Assembly: GCA_025403435.1 (NCBI GenBank)
Contig: JAJQZP010000045.1
Span: forward strand, 1-64,000
Reading direction: 5' to 3'
Source of the DNA: Artocarpus heterophyllus
Lineage: Eukaryota; Streptophyta; Magnoliopsida; Rosales; Moraceae
Length of the DNA stretch: 64,000 nt
A model generated the notes under the pieces. It was not told the origin of the DNA and made no database searches. It was given only the letters and a program-made list of their open reading frames with translations. Shown here one piece after another: positions 35,201-45,935 of this stretch; position 1 is the first letter of the stretch; each line of letters starts with the position of its first letter. The translations under genes were made by a program, and so were the position numbers.

Positions 35201-36229
35201 ATAAAGATGGACATCTCCCACTGCTTCCGCTGAGACCAAGGATCCATCGCCCATCCGAAGCGTTAAGTCTTCACGAAGTAGACTTCTCGTTTCTTTGAAT
35301 CCCTGCAGAGAAACACAAACATGATTAGTTGCACCGGAATCTATGACCCAGACGTCACTGGATTCCTCAACCAAACAAGTTTCTGAATATAGAAGATCAC
35401 ACCTACCTCCATTTGAAAGGAAGTCCTTGCAATGCTTCTTTATATGCCCGACCTTACCACAGAAGAAGCACTTAAGCTTCTTTGGGTTCTTCTTCTTCTT
35501 CTTCTTCTTGCTCTTGGTAGCAGCAGGAATAGAAGACTTCCCACTCTTGGCCTGTTGCTTCTTTCCATTCCCAGAGTTAGGATTGGAACCAGAAGCAGCT
35601 ACCATGTTGGCCTCACCACCAGCAAGAGACTCCCTGATCAGCAGTTCAAACTCCTGTAACTGTTTCATCAGTTTTGTCAAGGTCATATCCCGTCTATTGC
35701 TTAAATTAAAAGTAGCTCTAAACGGAATAAATTCCTTAGACAGAGTCTCAAGGACCATAGTCATCTGAGTTTCAGCATCGATGTCGGCTCCATTGGTTTG
35801 AGCCTCAGCGAGGTAACCCATGACCAACATCATATGCTCCTTTACAGATGTCCCCGGTCTCTGTCTACAGTGTAAGAGTTTTTGAAGCGCCCCTTGCCGC
35901 TTTGTTATGGTCTGGCCTCCAAACATGTCCTCAAGATTATCCAAGATCTGCTTCGCAGTCTCATAATCCTGATGTTGAGCCTGCAGTACGTTGTTCATGC
36001 TTGCCATAACATAGCAGCGGGCCTGATCATTAGCATCTTTCCAGCGATCGTACGCTTGGAATTGCTCATTACTTGAGTCTCCCGTAGGCTCGGGAGGACA
36101 AGGAGTTGTCAGAACATATTTCAGTTTCTCAAAGGAAAGGACGATGTCCAGGTTTCGTTTCCAATCATTATAGTTCTCATCGGTTAATTGGTTTTTGTCA
36201 AGTATCAATGATAAAGCATTTTTAGACAT
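32273..36229 (-). pseudogene. gag-pol of element 3, one frame with four nonsense codons
   Basis: From the 'MSKNALS' start at 36229 the frame runs 1318 codons to the stop at 32273-32275 without any frameshift. Approximate residues: gag 1-250; zinc knuckle C254-C257-H262-C267; protease D297-S298-G299; integrase core with aspartates 497 and 561; reverse transcriptase YVDD 990-993; RNase H acidic sites in YTDSD (1160-1164), MEAE (1202-1205) and YCDN (1239-1242). Nonsense codons lie at 34885-34883 (TAA), 33142-33140, 33100-33098 and 33058-33056 (all TAG). The third integrase acidic position (about 597) is lysine where element 2 has glutamate, and one cysteine of the integrase zinc site is tyrosine (about 468). 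It therefore cannot make active integrase. An upstream in-frame ATG at 36301 is less likely because the homologous start in elements 1 and 2 is MSK. Confidence 0.92.
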
Positions 36230-37934
36230 TTTCAATCTACAATAAAGAATCATATACCAAACATAAGCAAACATATATAATATTTTAGTAAGATAACACA
36301 ATCATGTAAAATAATACAAATGCGTTTATGTGTCAAAACCTTGAAAATATCACAACCTTACAACGATAATTCCCAACTCAGAATTCAACAAGCTCCTATG
36401 GGAGTCATGCCAAATTCAATCAGGAACACGGATCCCCTCCTGATTAGTATATGCCATCCAGGACCCGTATGATCCAGCATATACTAATAATCGTTTCTTT
36501 GGCCATTAATTTTATTAACAGAGCTCCTAGGGGAGGTTAATAATAAAATTAACATGAGTGTATAACCACCGTTTCAATATTTTATCCATGATTTATAATC
36601 ACCACCTAGGGGTGTGCAACCATAAATCATACTAAAATACCTTATCCTTTCAGAGATCCAATCTGGTACATGATAGAAATCCCTTCCTAGGGGTCGGGAC
36701 CACCATGTTCTGCCTATGGACCAACGATGGAGGCCTTAGGTCCTCTCTTCGAAAACCTTCTCCCACTCAATCTTTTGAAGTCAAGGTTTTATTTTAAAAT
36801 CATTCATGAACAATTTTAATATGAGCGGCACTCCCTATTCTATATGACATGTTATCAATATACATGGTAAATCATATTATAATGCAGACAAGCAAAGCAA
36901 TCAAGCAAAGCTACAAGCAAAATAATAACAACCGTAATATTATGGTTCCACCCTAGAGAATAGAAAAACTAAGATTACAAGAGAATAATCGAGACATTTA
37001 TCGATTCTTCATCCTTGAATCCTCAAGCTGTATCCTTCTTCATGTAATATCCATCTTCAAGTCTTCAATCCCGTATGAATCGAATACTTCATATTTCCGG
37101 TCATATCCAAATTTAATGTTTCTCAGAATCGTCTCAAAAATAAAATTAAAACTGCACCGAAAAAATTGTACCTTTTCTGGACACCCGGTAGCTCTCGGTC
37201 GGCAGGCCGATCTGGGTGATCGGCCTGCCGGTCTTGCTCCATCGGCCTGCCGATCTGAAACATCGGCCTGCCGATCTATGCAGGTTCGGCCTGCCGAACT
37301 GAAACTTCGGCCTGCCGGCAGAGCACCAAATTTTCTGCCCCACTGTCGGCCTGCCGGACCATACGTCCGGCCTGCCGATCCGTGATCTTCGGCCTGCCGA
37401 ACTGTGACATCCGGCATGCCGACCGAGCAGAAAACCCTTAATCTAGAAAATACAATTTTAATGCAATTCATCAATTTTATTTTCAACAATTCAAAAACAT
37501 AAAATTAGAGACTCAGGAAATACCTGGAGGCGCCATCATCAATCTTCTAGATCCGACTTCTCGATCCGACTTCTCGATCCGTCTTCTCCGGATAATTATT
37601 TAATTACAAAATTCTTACAAATTAAAAATTAAATAACAATTCCTAGACGGAGATGATAGTCCGCCAACTAATTACATGAAAAACTTAGATACACATTCTA
37701 ACCTCTAAGGAACCATAACCGGTATTAATTAATTAATAAATAATTAAACAATGATTTAATCAACCATAATTAATTAATAAACATTCACCACATAATCCAT
37801 GACAACATATATAATATATAGAAACCTAGAGTGCCATCTCTCTATAAAATTCAATTCAAGCATAGGAGAGATTAAGATCACAAAATTTATGCATATAACA
37901 TGATCACAAACTTGCAAATTTATGTAAAAACCTC
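36230..37934 (-). other. untranslated leader of element 3
   Basis: This is the region between primer-binding site and gag. It contains the dyad array (37190-37430) and a 149-codon open frame (37489-37040, minus) that runs through the array into a tail also open in element 2. I do not recognise a product. Most of the predicted protein is an arginine-, alanine- and glycine-rich repeat forced by the array. Confidence 0.75.
37190..37430 (-). repeat. GGCCTGCCGA-type dyad array, element 3 leader
   Basis: Ten copies of CGGCCTGCCG-like words are spaced about 20-30 bases apart over 241 bp. Most are followed by ATC or AAC. The first (TCGGTCGGCAGGCC) and last (GGCATGCCGACCGA) are in opposite orientation and complementary, so the whole array can fold as one large hairpin as well as many small ones. 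The same words occur in the LTRs. Confidence 0.9.
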
Positions 37935-37949
37935 GGCTCTGATACCAAT
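37935..37949 (-). other. primer-binding site of element 3
   Basis: GGCTCTGATACCAAT is the exact complement of ATTGGTATCAGAGCC, the classical plant initiator tRNA-Met primer site, abutting LTR G. Confidence 0.95.
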
Positions 37950-39964
37950 TGTTGGAAACAAAGTGCGCAGCGAAATTTTTAAAAAAATATTTCATCAGAG
38001 TAATTTCCAAAACACAAGTTTGACATGTTATATGTATAAATTAAATAGATCTTACTAACCTCAATGTGCCGAAGAACCTCCGTGATTCGTGTAGAGAAGT
38101 AACGTTCCAGAAGAGCCTCAACCAACTGGTCTTCTTTGCTATTCTCTATCCACAACCGGAGTGAGTGTGGGCTCACACGTACAGCTCTTCCACCGGTGAC
38201 TCTCCTTCCAACCAATAGAGAGAACCCAAAGCTAGTGCTCGTGATTTGTGAACAAAAGCTCTCAGGGAGTTTTTAGCTGCTCACTAGAAGAGTATCACTC
38301 TTAATCTCTCGACTGATCTGAGTAAATCATGAGACTCGCTCCCTTTTTATAGCTATTGGTCCTGGAGTCAGTCCATATCAGATTAGGTCTCAAAAACTCG
38401 AAACAGAATCAAATTCGGATCAGTATCTGATAAGATCCGCGTGAAAACGCGTAATCTTATCTTCCGCTGATCGGCAAGCCAAACATTCTGATCGGCAGGC
38501 CGAACATGTCATCCGGTAGGCCAAACTCTCGAGAAAAAATCTCCGCGAATCTTTTATTTTCCACCCGAGATTCTAAAGGATAAAGTCTCAGTTTTGATTC
38601 AAATAACCCAATAGAAAAGTTATCTGATCAAAACAAACTTTATCAAGATAATCTCTAAGAAAATAAATCAATTCACAATAATTCTACAAGTTTATCTTGT
38701 TCTAATTTTGTCCAAAATTAAAACAACCGATAAACAAACAAGAATTATCTGATCGCAATAATTCAACAAGTTTATCTTGAACTAATTTCTTACAAAATTA
38801 ATTCAACCGATAAACAGACATGAATTATTTGATTCTTACAAATTTTAAACCAATCTGATAAATTCGACATAAGTCACCAATTATTGGAAAAGCACGCCGT
38901 GTCGTTACAGGATTTTGTGAGCTAGCAAAGGGGACCAAAATGGACCTATAAAGTTCAAGCTCATGATAATTATGAAACCCAATATCCCAGATATACATTT
39001 CACAATTATCAACTCCAACGCTACTCCACTAAAAGCTTGGAGCTGCACTCTCAAACTTTATAGAATTACGAAGCTCGTGTAGCTAAGTCTCCATGACATA
39101 TCATAGTGTATCGTATCCCCATATGATCATCCATAATCGGCTTAAGGACAAGTTCTGTCTTACCTTCCCGATTATTTTTATCTTACATTCCATTGTCTCA
39201 CCATTAGAAAACTTACCATCCAAAGATAGTATACCATTCGGTTACACCTATGTATCCAAATGGTTGAGCGCTCCAGTTTTCCAATTACAGGACAACGCAT
39301 ATAAGTGGATATCATTACTCCTAAAGATGAGCTATGGATTCCATATCTATGAATAATAAGTCTACGCTATCAAGAGTCATGCCTCCAACGTACCGGCATG
39401 CATACCACTATAGAGATGTGGGAGTCACCCATTGGTACATCAAAAGACACAAGTCGAGACAACGGGCCCACTATTCATCTCAGGATTAAGATACAATACA
39501 AATGACTGTCTAAAGTGAATCGATTTGCCAATACAGAATTATTAATCCAAATCAATTCACTTTATGTCCCGATCCAACACATCGTCACCTATGACAACGT
39601 GCCAATGTTTCTATTCACGGAGTCCAACTCCGATGGTCAAGACAAACCATCTCTCAGTAGGGATATAGACCACATAACAATCTTTACATGAGTAAAGTGC
39701 CCAACTTTATTCCCTCAATTGCGGATCATATGTTTTAGACCATCACCTTAAGAATCGTGTCTACCACATAATCATCCCATCATATGCCCAATTCTTAAGG
39801 TTTAGACTGACAGTCTCAGACTACTGTTTGCTTATCATACATTCAACAAATATGAACGTAAAGAGGACAAGATTTGGTATATATAAATGAAGAAATTCTT
39901 TATTGATAAAAATGTCTCCAAAAACGTATTACATTTTTACTCCTTAGGGCATACATGTCTAACA
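37950..39964 (-). repeat. 5' LTR (G) of element 3
   Basis: It starts TGTTGGAAAC and ends CTAACA, 2015 bp, sister of LTR F. As the 5' LTR it should drive transcription leftward. Confidence 0.93.
38342..38353 (-). promoter_or_regulatory. TATA box of the element 3 promoter
   Basis: The complement of CCTTTTTATAGC gives GCTATAAAAAGG, with a CCAAT word directly upstream. The equivalent site is kept in LTRs C, F, H and I (TATAAATAG or TATAAAAAG) at the same place, so it is probably the retroelement promoter. Confidence 0.55.
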
Positions 39965-41516
39965 GATATTGATTCAAAACTCTAGACAAAAGCTATAAAC
40001 ACTGAAATTAAACTCTATGGAGAATATTCGGGTATGGGAACTTGTGGATCTTCCTAAAGGGGTAAAACCTATAGGATGTAAGTGGATCTATAAGATAAAG
40101 AGAGGAACAGATGAAAAAGTCAAAACCTATAAGGCTGACTGGTAGCTAAAGGATACACGCAAAAAGAAGGAATCGATTACCAAAAAACCTTTTCACCTAT
40201 AGCCATGCTTAAGTCCATCCACATTATCTTGTCCATAGCTGTCACTCTCGATTATGAGATTTGGTAGATAGATGTCAAAATGGCCTTTTTGAATGACTAT
40301 CTTGATGAGTCCATATATAAAGTACAACCAGGCGGGTTCAAGGCTAAGGATCAGGAGGGTAAGGTTTATAAGCTGCTAAAGTTAATTTATTGACTTAAGC
40401 AGGCTTCCCATTCTTGGAACATAAGATTTAATCAGATGATCAAGACTTATGGGTTCGAACAAAATGTGGATGAACCATGTGTTTACAAACACATTAAGGA
40501 TGGGAAGGTAGTTTTTCTACTAATCTATGTAGATGACATTTTGCTGATTGGCAATGATGTTAGGGCATTGTCACCGGTCAAATTATGGCTGAACAAGCAG
40601 TTTGACATGAAAGACTTGGGTGAAGTTAATTATGTTCTCGGTATCCAGATCTTTCAGCATAGGCAGAACCAAATGATAGCTTTGTCCCAAGCAAGCTACA
40701 TAGATAAAATTCTCAAGAGGTTTGCAATGCAGGATTTTAAGAAAGGTGGGCAACCATCTAGGTCTAGAATTACTCTTTCTGAGAAAGAATCGCCAAAGTC
40801 TGATGAGGAAAGAGAATACATGAAAAAGGTGCCTTATGGTTCGGCAGTGGGTAGTCTCATGCAAGCCATGCTTTGCACATAACTAGATATTAGTTATGCA
40901 GTCGGGATAGTAAGTCAGTTTCAATCAGATCCGAGACCGAACCACTAGGTTGCAGTCAAGCATATTTTTAAGTACCTGAAAAGGACTCGAGGCTATATGC
41001 TTGCATATTCATGTGAGAATTTAACACCTTTAGGATATACTGATTCAAATTTTCAATTCTATCTAGATTCGAGGAGATTGACTTCTAGTTTTGTGTTTAC
41101 TTAGGGCGATGGTGCTATTATTTGGAGAAGTGCCAAGCAAGATTGCACTTTAGATTCAATAATGGAAGCCAAATATGTGGTAGCTAGTGATGCTTTAAAA
41201 GAAGCAGTGTGGCTTCCCAAGTTCCTTGGGGATCTTGAGGTAGTTCCTGGCATAAAAAAGGTAGTATCGCTATATTGTAATAACACTACAGTGATAGCTA
41301 ATGCTAAGAAACCAAGATTTCATAAGGAGAGTAAGCACATTCATTGGAAGTATCATGTGATAAAGGACTTCGTTGAGGGCGGGCATGTTGCTGTATGCAA
41401 AATCACATTTGAGGACAATTTAGCTGATCCATTCATAAAGACACTAATTGCGAGGGTTTTTGAGATGCATATGGAAGCTATGGGATGCATGATATGTCAT
41501 ATTTATGCACTTATAC
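39965..41516 (+). pseudogene. reverse transcriptase and RNase H of element 4 (third piece)
   Basis: It resumes with the duplicated GATAT in the 'MED-DSKL' region. The segment 40436-40882 encodes '[16 protein letters not shown]' and '[22 protein letters not shown]'. The segment 41162-41533 encodes the RNase H end ('EAKYVVASDALKEAVW', 'KYHVIKDFVEGGH'). Numerous stops and frameshifts occur before and between these (for example TGG to TAG near 40264). It is the same polyprotein as in elements 2 and 3. Confidence 0.88.
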
Positions 41517-41527
41517 AGGTGGGAGAT
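41517..41527 (+). other. polypurine tract of element 4
   Basis: AGGTGGGAGAT directly precedes LTR H, as in elements 2 and 3. Confidence 0.75.
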
Positions 41528-43446
41528 TGTTAGACATGTTTGCCTTAAGGAGTAAAATGTTATAATATGTTTTCTAGAAACATTTTATCAATAAAAAAAT
41601 TTATTTATTATTCACATACCAATTGTTGTCCTCTTCACATTCATATTTATTAAATGTATGTTAAGTAAACAAAAGTCTGAGACCATCGATCTAAACCTTT
41701 AAAAATCAAGCATATGATGGATAGACTATACGGAAGACATGATTCTTAAGATGATGGTCTAAATCATAAGATCTGCAATCGAGGGAATAAGGTTGGGTGT
41801 TTTATTCATGCTAAGATTGTTATGTTGTCTACATCCATGATGGGAGATGGTTTGTCTTGGTCATCGGAGTTAGACTCTATGAGTAGAAACATTAGTACAT
41901 TGTCATATGTGATGATGTATTAGATCAGGACATAAAGTGAAATTGATTTGGATTAATAATTCCATCTATGCAAATTAATTCACTTTAGACAATCATATAT
42001 ATTGTATCTTAATATTGAAATGACGAATTGGCCCGTTACTTTGACTTATGTCTTTGATGTACCAAAGGGTGACATCCTGACTTTGTAATGGTGCGCATAC
42101 GGTATGTTAGAGACATGACTCTTGATAGCGTAGATCTATTATTCATAGATATATAATCCATAACTCCATTGATGGAGTCAATGATATTCTCTTATATGTG
42201 TTATCCTATAATTGAAAAACTAAAGCGCTCAACCATTTGGATGCATAGGTGTAACCGAATGGTATATTGTCCTTAGATGGTAAGTTTTTCAATGGAGAGA
42301 TAACAGAACGTAAGATAAAAATAATCAAGAAGGTAAAATGGAATTTATCCTTAAGTCGATTATGAATATTCTATGGGGATACGACACATTATGATATGTC
42401 ATGGACACTTAGTTAATTTGGGCTTTGTAACTTTATATAGTTGATGGTGTAGCTCTAAGCTTTTAGTAGAGTAGCGTTAGAGTTGATAATTATAAAATGT
42501 ATATCTGAGATATTATATTTTATAGTTATCGGAGCTTGAACTACATAGGTCCATCAAGTCTCCTTTGCTAGCTTATAATAAATCTTGTAACGATACGACA
42601 TGCTTTTTCAATAAATTGGTGGCTTATGTTAAATTATAAGTTTGGCTGAAATTTGATAGGATCAGTAATTTATATATATTTATCGGTTGAATTAATTTAT
42701 TGTAAATTAATTCAAGATAATCTTCTTGAATTATCAGGAGTATTTATTTTCCTATAGATTATCTAGATATGACTGTTTTCATCATATAATTTCTCTATTA
42801 GGTTATTTGAATTAAAACTGAGGCTTTATCCAAAGATTCTCTGGTGGGAAATAGAAGATTCTTAGGGATTATATTATCGCAAGTTTCGCTTGCCGATGGA
42901 GCTAATTCAGCAGGCCAATCCAATAGTTCGGCCTATGATCTAATGATAATTTGATCACATGTTTTTTATGAGATTTTATCAGAAGTTGATCTAGATTCAA
43001 ACTTTTGAGGTTTTATCTGATAATGACCAACCTTAAGGACGACCTCTATAAATAGGAAGTGAGTTTTCTAAGTTATTTGGATCAGTTGAAAAGTTAAGAG
43101 TGAGTAATATAGTGTTAGATATTTTGAAACTCCCTAAGAGTTTTTGTTTGCAATCACGAACCTTTGCTCTAGGTCTTCTCAATTGGTTGGAAGGAGAGTC
43201 ACTGGTGGAAGAGCTGTACAATGTGTGCCCACACACACTCCGATCGTGAATAGAGAATAGCAAAGAAAACCAGTTGGTTGAGGCTCTTCTAGAATGTTAT
43301 TCTCTTCATAGATTGTAGGAGCTCTTTGGCATACAAAGATTAGTAAGATCTTATCAATTTATGTATATAGCATGTCAAACTTGTGTTTTAAAAAAATACT
43401 CTAATTGAAAATTTTTAAAATTTTGTTGCGTACTCGTTTTCCAACA
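41528..43446 (+). repeat. 3' LTR (H) of element 4
   Basis: It starts TGTTAGACATG and ends TTCCAACA, 1919 bp. A TATA box (TATAAATAG) lies at 43047-43055. The dyad block near 42890-42935 is short and decayed. The right flank CGTGC cannot be matched because the element's left end is missing. Confidence 0.88.
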
Positions 43447-43842
43447 CGTGCTACATGGCTTCTAAGGACAGGGCAAGAAAGTGGGTGCATAGGAGCTAGA
43501 TGGAGTTGCGAAGTAGCTGATCTCGGGCAGAGCTAGGTCGTGGACTACAGCTAGGGACACATGGTGCACGTTAATTTGCGGACAGCTGGTGCTGTTGACG
43601 CCTGACGCGCATGTTCGGGGTGCTAAAGATGCGCTGATCATGGCTGTTTATGTCCTGATCGGATGGTCTTCTTGGACTGTTTTGGCCTTTCTTTAGTTGC
43701 GTTTGTGGCAATGCAGTAAAACCTGCTTTCAATTCGAATTTTTCTATCTTTTTTTGCCCTAATTTTGTTCCTAATTATCATTTTAGCCCTTGTCACCTAT
43801 TTAACGTAGACAAATGAAATAAAATAGATAAATGGAGGGGAA

Positions 43843-43885
<43 letters not shown>

Positions 43886-44013
43886 TTCAATTAAAATTAA
43901 ATTAATCAAATCAAAATAACAAAAAAAGAGTTAAAAAGTAAAATATATAAAAAACAAAATTAAATAAAATTTAAAAAATAAAGAATTTAGCATAAATTTG
44001 AGTAGTCAAAGAC
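43447..44013. other. spacer between element 4 and the Tnt1-like element
   Basis: There is no gene. A GC-richer first half (43447-43700) has no recognisable family. It is followed by AT-rich sequence with an AAT microsatellite (43843-43883). The missing 5' part of the Tnt1-like element would be expected here but I cannot recognise it. Confidence 0.5.
43843..43883. repeat. (AAT)n microsatellite
   Basis: About thirteen uninterrupted AAT units. Confidence 0.95.
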
Positions 44014-45935
44014 ATGAATAACTCTATTTTTATAGAGTTATCAACTGCGGTGAGTAACTCTTTAGGGAATAGGAAGATGAAGTATAATGACATTAGGGAT
44101 CAAATTATGGCTGAAGAAGTTCGTAGAAAGAATTCAAGAGAAACGTCAAAGGCTTTTAGTTCTTCTAGTTTTACCTTGAATGTTAAGAGAAGCAGAATGT
44201 CTAAATGAGGTTCCAATAAAAATGGTAAAGGGAAGCAAAGGTGTGGCATAAGCAAGTCTAGGTCTAGATGGAATCTAGAATGCTAGAACTACAGAAGAAG
44301 CTAGCACTTGAAGAAGGATTATAGAGTATCAAAGAAGAATAAGCACAAAGAGAGTGATGCTAATGTAGTGACAGATGCTGAACAGGATACTTCACTCTTG
44401 TCATTTGATAATCCGGTTAACTCGTGGATGCTAAATTCGAGAGCTTCGTTTCACACTACAACACATCATGAGATAATGGAGAACTACATTGTCAGAAATT
44501 GTGGTAACGTTTATCTCACTGATGGTAAACCTCTAGATATTATGGGTATTGGTGACAAGAAATTTGATTTCAATGGGATAGTTAGACGATCAGGGTCACA
44601 ACATGACATTTAAAGGTGGTTCTTGAAAAGTCACTAAAGGAGCCATGGTTGTCGCTTGGGGGAACAAATCTGGAACGTTGTACATCACCTCCAATAATAG
44701 AGACACAATGGCACTTGCTAGTTTCATTGCAAGCTTTGATTTATGGCAATGTAGGCTCGGGTATATGAGCGAGAAGGGGATGAAAGTGCTTTATTCCAAA
44801 GTAAGCTATCTAGGTTAAAGTTGGTAAGCCATAGTTTGTGTGAGGGATGTGTCTTCAAGAAGCAGAAAAGAGTGAGCTTCATCAAGACAGGTAAAGGACC
44901 AAAGGCTACAAAGTCAAAGTTGCTTCATGCAGACTTGTGGGGGCCTTCAATAGTCACTTTGCTTGGCAGTTTCAACTATTATGTGACTTTCATCAATGAC
45001 TCAAGCAAGAAGGTATGGGTTTACTTTCTAAAAAATAAATATATTGTGTTTGATGCTTTTAAAAGATGGAAAGTATTGGTTGAGAATGAGACAAATTTGA
45101 GGATAAAGTGCTTGAGGTTAGATAATGGTGGCAAGTATGTGGATAATGACTTCAAGAGGTATTGTGTTGAGAATGGGATTAAGATAGAGAAAGACCATTC
45201 TGGGGAAGCCTCAACATAATGATGTGGCAGAGCGAATGAAAGAACTCTAAATGAATGTGCGAGAAGTATGAGCCTGCATGTAGGATTGCCTAAGATATTT
45301 TGGATAGAGGCGATTAACACTACGACCTAATTAATCAATAGAGGTCCTGCCATTTTGCTCAATCGCATGATACCTGAAGAAGTCTAGAACGGCAAAAAGG
45401 TAAACCTTTCTTACTTGAGAGTGCTTGGTTGCCTATCTTATATTCATATTGACACTTCTGCTAAAAGCAAGCTTGATGCTTAATCTATGCGTTGCTTTTT
45501 TGTTGGCTATGGTGATGTCGAGTTTGGTTATTGTTTCTATAATGACTAAAACCGAAAGGTAATTAGGAACAAGGATGTGATCTTCAATGAGGAGGTCCTA
45601 TACAAGGACAGGATAAAAGCAGAGATAAAAGAGTTAGTTTGGAGGACCAAAGAATCTGAGATAGTCCTGTTGGATGACATTCCTATTAATGAGGAGGCAC
45701 AAATTGGAGTTGAAGATCAAGAGGACATAGCCCCATAAGAAAAAGTTCCAAGAACTGCCGCTATGACAGTTAGGAGATCTAGTAGAACAATTAGACCACT
45801 ACAAAGGTATTCTTTAGCATTTAATTATATTTTATTGACTATAGAGGTGAGCCAGAGTGTTATGGTGAAGCCATAGAGGCCGAGGATTCGATCAAATAGG
45901 TGTTGGCCATGAAGGTCAAGATGGACTCATTAATG
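44014..45935 (+). pseudogene. gag to integrase of the Tnt1-like element
   Basis: 44014-44208 resembles mid-gag ('MKYNDIRDQIMAEEVRRK'). The zinc knuckle near 44270-44325 is destroyed by stops and a cysteine-to-tyrosine change. 44308-44613 covers the protease area ('SWMLNSRASFHTT'; the family has D-S-G-A where N-S-R-A stands). 44821-45219 holds the integrase zinc region ('CEGCVFKKQKRVSF') and core ('LRLDNGGKYVDNDF'). Further integrase text continues to about 45900 with stops. It ends at 'MDSLM', where LTR I was inserted. Confidence 0.85.

Larger units (their letters stand above)
30222..39964 (-). mobile_element. element 3: nearly intact minus-strand copia retrotransposon
   Basis: It has two LTRs (F 30222-32258, G 37950-39964), a polypurine tract, a primer-binding site and a single continuous gag-pol frame interrupted only by four nonsense codons. 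The target duplication GATAT is perfect (30217-30221 and 39965-39969). Over the first about 530 bases I count about 19 differences between F and G, mostly transitions. It is the youngest large insertion in the window by structure. By LTR length, LTR start and gene order it resembles the Angela-like copia lineage, but that placement is tentative. Confidence 0.95.
19478..43446 (+). mobile_element. element 4: old 5'-truncated plus-strand copia copy, split by elements 2 and 3
   Basis: Three collinear pieces (19478-19968, 29842-30221, 39965-43446) encode integrase, the integrase to reverse-transcriptase linker, reverse transcriptase, RNase H and a 3' LTR of the dominant family. Joining the pieces at the duplicated GGAAG and GATAT restores the expected reading order. 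The gag, protease and 5' LTR are absent to the left of 19478. It carries many stops and frameshifts, more than its guests, so it is the oldest layer here. Confidence 0.9.

Noticed and set aside
37190..37430. Regularly spaced dyad repeats that could suggest a CRISPR array
   Set aside because: The repeats are about 10-12 bases with short, partly related spacers, lie inside a plant retrotransposon leader, and have no cas genes nearby.
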